A DNA stretch of 8,549 bases, taken from GCA-2737125 sp044336815. GTDB lineage: Bacteria; Actinomycetota; Actinomycetes; S36-B12. Shown in pieces: positions 6,201 to 8,549 of this stretch. The translations under genes were made by a program, and so were the position numbers. Location of the stretch: the NCBI GenBank assembly GCA_044336815.1, contig JBIIOU010000085.1:1-8549 (forward strand), read 5' to 3'. The notes beneath the pieces are model-generated. The model worked only from the letters and a program-made list of their open reading frames with translations. It did no database searches and had not been told where the DNA came from. How positions within the stretch are numbered: the first letter of the stretch is position 1; each line of letters opens with the position of its first letter.

Positions 6201-8140
6201 TCACCGTGGTCGGCGTAGGAGACATGAGCGGTGATGTCTTCGGTAACGGAATGTTGTTAAGTGAACACATTAAGTTGGTGGCGGCATTTGATCACCGCGA
6301 TATCTTCATCGATCCGAGCCCAGCAACAAAAAAGTCATTTACCGAGCGCGCGAGGTTATTCGCGCTGCCGCGTTCTAGCTGGGCCGACTACGACGAAGCG
6401 CTCATTTCAGCCGGTGGTGGAGTCTTCTCGCGCTCCGAGAAATCCATCACCCTTTCGGCCCAGGCGCGTGCGGCGCTGGGCCTTGAGGCTGGCGAAAGTT
6501 CAGTGACACCAAATGAGGTAGTTCGGGCGATTCTTGCTGCTCCGGTTGATCTGCTCTGGAATGGGGGCATCGGCACTTATGTGAAAGCCCAGACCGAAAC
6601 TAATGCCGATGTGGGCGACAAAGCCAATGACCCGGTGCGCCGAAATGGCAATGAGCTGCGGTGCCGGGTGGTTGGTGAAGGCGGCAACTTGGGCCTAACT
6701 CAACTTGGCCGGGTCGAGGCGGCACGTGCTGGCATTCGGCTCAACACCGATGCGATCGACAACTCTGCGGGCGTTGACACCTCAGACCATGAAGTGAATA
6801 TCAAGATTTTGCTTGACGAGTTTGTGCGCGCTGGTGAGTTAAGTGTTGATGATCGCAATGGGCTGCTGGCTGCAATGACAGATGACGTTGCCCTGCATGT
6901 ACTTGCTGACAATTACGGGCAGAACGTGACGCTTGGCAATGCGCGTGCTGGCGCACCGGGGCTGCTCGGAGTTCACCAGCGCATGATTCAAGATCTCGAA
7001 CGCAGAGGGCTACTTAACCGAGCGCTCGAGTTCCTGCCAGATGATCAGGAGTTCAACACGCGGCAGCTGGCCGGCGAAGGGCTTACCTCGCCGGAGCTAG
7101 CGGTGCTGTTGGCTTACGCCAAGATTTCGTTGACCGCTGAATTGACCGACGCCGGTCTGGGTGAAGATCCGTGGTTCGAAATAGCGGTTCGGCGTTATTT
7201 CCCAGCCCTGCTGGCCGATAAATTTGGAAAACAACTTGCAACCCATCCGCTCAAGAATCAGATCGTCAGCACCGTAACTTGCAATCGCATTATTAATCTC
7301 GGCGGCATTTCAATGGTGTTCAGGGCGATGGAAGAGACTGGGGCGACCTCGATTGATGTGGTGCGCGCCGCGTCAGCGGCCATCGAGATTTTTAGTATCC
7401 AAGCGATGATGGATGCTATCGATGCGCAAGATAATCACATCCCGGCTTCAGCCCAGTGCGAGCTACATCTTGAGACTCGGCGACTCCTTGACCGGGCGAC
7501 GCGTTGGTTCCTTCAGACCCGCGGAAGTTCAATTGATGTAGCTGAGCAGATCGCGAGGTTCGCACCAATTGTGCGCGACTACGCCGACAAGGTGCCTGGA
7601 GCCCTGCGGGGAAGTGAAGCCGAGCGCTGGTCTGATCTGAGTAAGCGATTTATGGCCGCTGGTGCGCCCGCAAACCTCGCCGAGACGGCCGCCGGGGTCA
7701 TTGACACTTTCTCGCTACTTGATATTCGCGAGATTGCCGGGCGCTCAGGTGAAGATGTTGCGAGTGTGCTTCCGCTTTATTTCACTATCTCCGAGCGTTA
7801 TGACGTTGACCAGCTTCTGCTGCGCATTACGGCTCTGCCGCGTGGGGATAGATGGGCGGCGCTAGCTAGGCAAGCACTGCGAAGTGATCTGTACGGTGTT
7901 ATTGCAGCATTGACCGCCCGAGTTATCCGGTCGACGAATCCGGCGATGGATCCGCTGGCGCGGATTGAAGCATGGGAGGGCGCGCACCAAGCGGGCCTTG
8001 GCCGAGCCCGCTCCACCTTGGAGGAGATCTCAGGGCAAGAGGACACCGACCTTGCAACTTTGTCGGTAGCCCTTCGGGTGCTGCGCAACTTGGTTGCCCA
8101 AGGTGGTACTTCGAATGCGGATCGGTCCGCAGACTCGTAA
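3299..8140 (+). CDS. gdh: Large (180 kDa-type) NAD-specific glutamate dehydrogenase
   Basis: The 1613-residue product is a GDH180-type enzyme that oxidatively deaminates glutamate to 2-oxoglutarate and ammonium with NAD+; family members are about 1600-1650 residues and form large homo-oligomers in the cytoplasm. The N-terminal part carries ACT-like modules: TDDMPFLVDSV near 83-93, RLFIRVDDYQRFVSCLVYLPRD starting near 396, and RLYSPTG...MGVEVIDEHPYEI near 543-590. The catalytic core shows RGGIRWSDR (801-809), VPVGAKGGF with the expected catalytic Lys837, the dinucleotide-binding GVGDMSGDVFGNG (972-984), GEGGNLGLTQ (1126-1135) and NTDAIDNSAGVD (1149-1160). A helical C-terminal region follows from about 1250. 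The frame is intact. The start is GTG; an in-frame TAG at 3287-3289 excludes anything longer. No ribosome site is present, and a -10-like TAGCGT 6 nt upstream suggests a leaderless mRNA. In mycobacteria this enzyme is inhibited by the FHA protein GarA; whether that applies here is unknown. Confidence 0.97.
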   Translation: MPDVVEDGLSAAIEPLKDPQLQILCRRFYRFVAGEDVAAYSTAALISQVEQMRAFAQVRATNTPLAQVRDESDSPFTVGMIVTDDMPFLVDSVSGELSLEGRSVRLIIHPQLVVRRDANGQLLEILDLDVDEGRPEGAIAESWMRIDMDRDYLNPDGQSSANRIIQVLADVRSANNDWQKMRAKANEIAAELDAAPPVSLPLAEVVEGAELLRWLTEDNLTFLGYREYSLAVIEGHEALVSVPGTGLGILRSEPTAGPESAEASKLPTAVREKVRENRLLVLTKANSRATVHRNGYLDYFGVKVFDESGQVIGEKRFLGLLTAAALTETIVDVPVLRGRFQQVMDELELVAGSHRAKDLLQFLETYPRDEFFQTQAGDLVELSAAVMQIQERRQTRLFIRVDDYQRFVSCLVYLPRDRYTTAVRLRIERILVDAFDGVSVDFTARVSESVLARLHFVVRLAPGSEIGQLDVPALELKVAAAARSWEDDFTAALVDAIGDIAATPLLHKFGEGFPEAYKERFTGAAAVNDVLILEDLPPNELSLRLYSPTGSDERTMRFTVMRIGSPMSLSRILPTLQMMGVEVIDEHPYEIKPVRQKSAWILDFGLLLPADGLTDRETLAERFADVFRAAWLGECESDAFNGLVVRAGLRWDQVVIIRAYSRYLRQIGSAFGQDYIQQTMLSNVQISSLLVKLFEVQFAPGEIQGAERQTQAGLIVSQIEAALNEVRSLDQDRIFRSFLSLIRATLRTNAYAKNGNARQALSVKLDPTQVPDLPLPKPMFEIWVYSPRVEGVHLRFGRVARGGIRWSDRREDFRTEVLGLVKAQEVKNAVIVPVGAKGGFYPVNLPDPALDRDGWLTEGKASYREFISAMLDITDNLVAGAVVPPADVLRRDGDDTYLVVAADKGTATFSDLANEIAAEYSFWLGDAFASGGSHGYDHKTMGITARGAWESVTRHFRELGVNTQTDDFTVVGVGDMSGDVFGNGMLLSEHIKLVAAFDHRDIFIDPSPATKKSFTERARLFALPRSSWADYDEALISAGGGVFSRSEKSITLSAQARAALGLEAGESSVTPNEVVRAILAAPVDLLWNGGIGTYVKAQTETNADVGDKANDPVRRNGNELRCRVVGEGGNLGLTQLGRVEAARAGIRLNTDAIDNSAGVDTSDHEVNIKILLDEFVRAGELSVDDRNGLLAAMTDDVALHVLADNYGQNVTLGNARAGAPGLLGVHQRMIQDLERRGLLNRALEFLPDDQEFNTRQLAGEGLTSPELAVLLAYAKISLTAELTDAGLGEDPWFEIAVRRYFPALLADKFGKQLATHPLKNQIVSTVTCNRIINLGGISMVFRAMEETGATSIDVVRAASAAIEIFSIQAMMDAIDAQDNHIPASAQCELHLETRRLLDRATRWFLQTRGSSIDVAEQIARFAPIVRDYADKVPGALRGSEAERWSDLSKRFMAAGAPANLAETAAGVIDTFSLLDIREIAGRSGEDVASVLPLYFTISERYDVDQLLLRITALPRGDRWAALARQALRSDLYGVIAALTARVIRSTNPAMDPLARIEAWEGAHQAGLGRARSTLEEISGQEDTDLATLSVALRVLRNLVAQGGTSNADRSADS

Positions 8141-8147
8141 CCCGAAA

Positions 8148-8167
8148 GGGGCTGATCCGACAGCTCC
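8148..8167 (+). terminator. Hairpin just after gdh stop, possible terminator without U-tract
   Basis: GGGGCTG (8148-8154) pairs with CAGCTCC (8161-8167) over 7 positions, one of them G.U, with loop ATCCGA. It starts 7 nt after the TAA. No T-run follows (GAAGCGGC), so it is at best a hairpin-only terminator or mRNA 3'-end stabiliser. Two smaller stems compete with it: CCC-GAAA-GGG at 8141-8150 and CAGC...GCTG at 8161-8177. Confidence 0.4.
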
Positions 8168-8395
8168 GAAGCGGCTGTTACTCGGTGCCCTCGAAGCAAC
8201 TCCACTTTTGGGCGCATGCTCCACCGGTCTGCGGAGTTACTGTGGTTTCACCGAGTCCAGTGGCACCTGGCCGCACCCAGCGGGTGGTTAGGAGTAGGCG
8301 GTCCATTGCCGCCGCACAGAAGCCCATGCACTCAATCTGGTTTCGGCATTTCGGGCAAAATTCGATGGATAAATGAAGGTTTCGGCGTGAATTGC

Positions 8396-8408
8396 CTGCG
8401 ATTCGCAG
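8396..8408. promoter_or_regulatory. 13-bp perfect palindrome upstream of moeZ
   Basis: CTGCGA-T-TCGCAG is a perfect inverted repeat around T8402, flanked by outer arms TTGC (8392-8395) and GCAA (8411-8414) that are also complementary, offset by two bases. It ends about 38 bp before the candidate moeZ -10 element and 51 bp before its start codon, the usual place for a dimeric regulator to bind. I do not recognise the motif as a named operator. Confidence 0.4.
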
Positions 8409-8446
8409 TTGCAAGTACGGTCCGATGACCCGTTAGCGCAATTGGC

Positions 8447-8452
8447 TAGGGT
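8447..8452 (+). promoter_or_regulatory. Candidate -10 element for leaderless moeZ
   Basis: TAGGGT matches TAnnnT and is followed by 7 nt and then the ATG at 8460, so transcription could begin at the A of the start codon. No ribosome site is visible before the ATG, in agreement with a leaderless mRNA. No convincing -35 is seen at 16-18 nt spacing. Confidence 0.5.
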
Positions 8453-8459
8453 GATTGTC

Positions 8460-8549
8460 ATGATCCTGCCCCCACTGGTCGAGCCCGCCGCCGAGTTAAC
8501 AGTTGACGAAGTACGGCGCTATAGCCGCCACTTGATCATCCCCGATGTA
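8460..8549 (+). CDS. moeZ: MoeZ-type adenylyltransferase/sulfurtransferase, N-terminal fragment
   Basis: The 30 codons present read MILPPLVEPA ELTVDEVRRY-type sequence ending YSRHLIIPDV (the exact order is PPLVEPAAEL, then TVDEVRRYSR, then HLIIPDV). This is the conserved N-terminus of actinobacterial MoeZ/MoeB-like E1 enzymes, just before the ATP-binding GxGGLG loop, which lies beyond the edge. MoeZ adenylates the C-terminus of small sulfur-carrier proteins (MoaD, ThiS or CysO type) and, through a C-terminal rhodanese domain, loads sulfur for molybdopterin, thiamine or cysteine synthesis. Whether the rhodanese domain is present here cannot be seen. The ATG at 8460 matches the usual family start; an in-frame GTG at 8451 would add three residues, but it overlaps the -10-like TAGGGT. 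The gene is cut by the window edge. Confidence 0.85.
   Translation, partial: MILPPLVEPAAELTVDEVRRYSRHLIIPDV

Larger units (their letters stand above)
8141..8459. other. 319-bp intergenic region with GC-rich hairpins, no confident gene
   Basis: Between the glutamate dehydrogenase stop and moeZ no reading frame looks like a known protein. The region holds a 7-pair hairpin at 8148-8167, a 4-pair stem CCAG/CTGG at 8257-8270, CACCC/GGGTG with a 3-nt loop at 8274-8286, and GGCGGT/GCCGCC with a 5-nt loop at 8297-8313. A 13-bp palindrome follows at 8396-8408, and a -10-like element at 8447-8452. The best minus-strand frame (TTG at 8414 to TAA at 8178, 78 codons) contains a CPKC and further cysteines, but has a weak start and no recognisable family. 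I saw no tRNA T-arm signature or other known RNA. Confidence 0.6.

Noticed and set aside
7798..8217. Minus-strand 139-codon frame over the gdh C-terminus
   Set aside because: It is a shadow of the intact gdh frame, with Arg/Ser-rich composition and no motif.
8428..8466. tRNA D-arm-like string GTTAGCGCAATTGGCTAG
   Set aside because: The D-stem does not close properly, and no anticodon stem, T-arm GTTCGA-type sequence or acceptor match follows; the expected tRNA body would lie in the moeZ coding region.

Overview
The window looks like chromosomal DNA from an actinobacterium (Actinomycetota). Four things point there: a 180-kDa-type NAD-glutamate dehydrogenase with actinobacterial wording of its core motifs; the start of a MoeZ-type adenylyltransferase/sulfurtransferase; a WS/DGAT acyltransferase next to a patatin-like lipase; and a DUF2505 protein. 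The DNA is moderately GC-rich by eye. Two plus-strand genes have a TAnnnT -10 element 6-7 nt before the start codon, the pattern of leaderless transcripts common in this phylum. The exact genus cannot be read from this sequence.

Layout. 1-221, minus: the 5' end of a secreted or membrane-anchored protein with a Pro/Thr/Ser-repeat linker, running off the left edge. 222-326: a divergent spacer with a perfect 15-nt tandem repeat and a long imperfect inverted repeat. 327-2779, plus: a two-gene lipid operon, a WS/DGAT-family acyltransferase translationally coupled (ATGA overlap) to a patatin-like phospholipase. 2776-3267, minus: a DUF2505 protein that converges on the lipase; the two stop codons share one CTAG. 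3268-3298: a 31-bp divergent spacer whose 11-bp dyad supplies a candidate -10 element in each direction. 3299-8140, plus: the large NAD-glutamate dehydrogenase, which fills more than half of the window. 8141-8459: a non-coding or weakly coding spacer with several GC-rich hairpins and a 13-bp palindrome. 8460-8549, plus: the first 30 codons of moeZ.

Functionally, the operon 327-2779 pairs an acyltransferase of the storage-lipid (triacylglycerol/wax ester) family with a putative acyl hydrolase. The glutamate dehydrogenase feeds glutamate carbon to 2-oxoglutarate, and MoeZ supplies activated sulfur carriers for molybdopterin, thiamine or cysteine pathways. I see no mobile element, CRISPR array, tRNA or rRNA, and no convincing new multi-gene system. 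The items most worth a second look are regulatory (the symmetric divergent promoter, the repeat/hairpin cluster before the acyltransferase, the palindrome before moeZ) plus an unusual active-site substitution in the acyltransferase.
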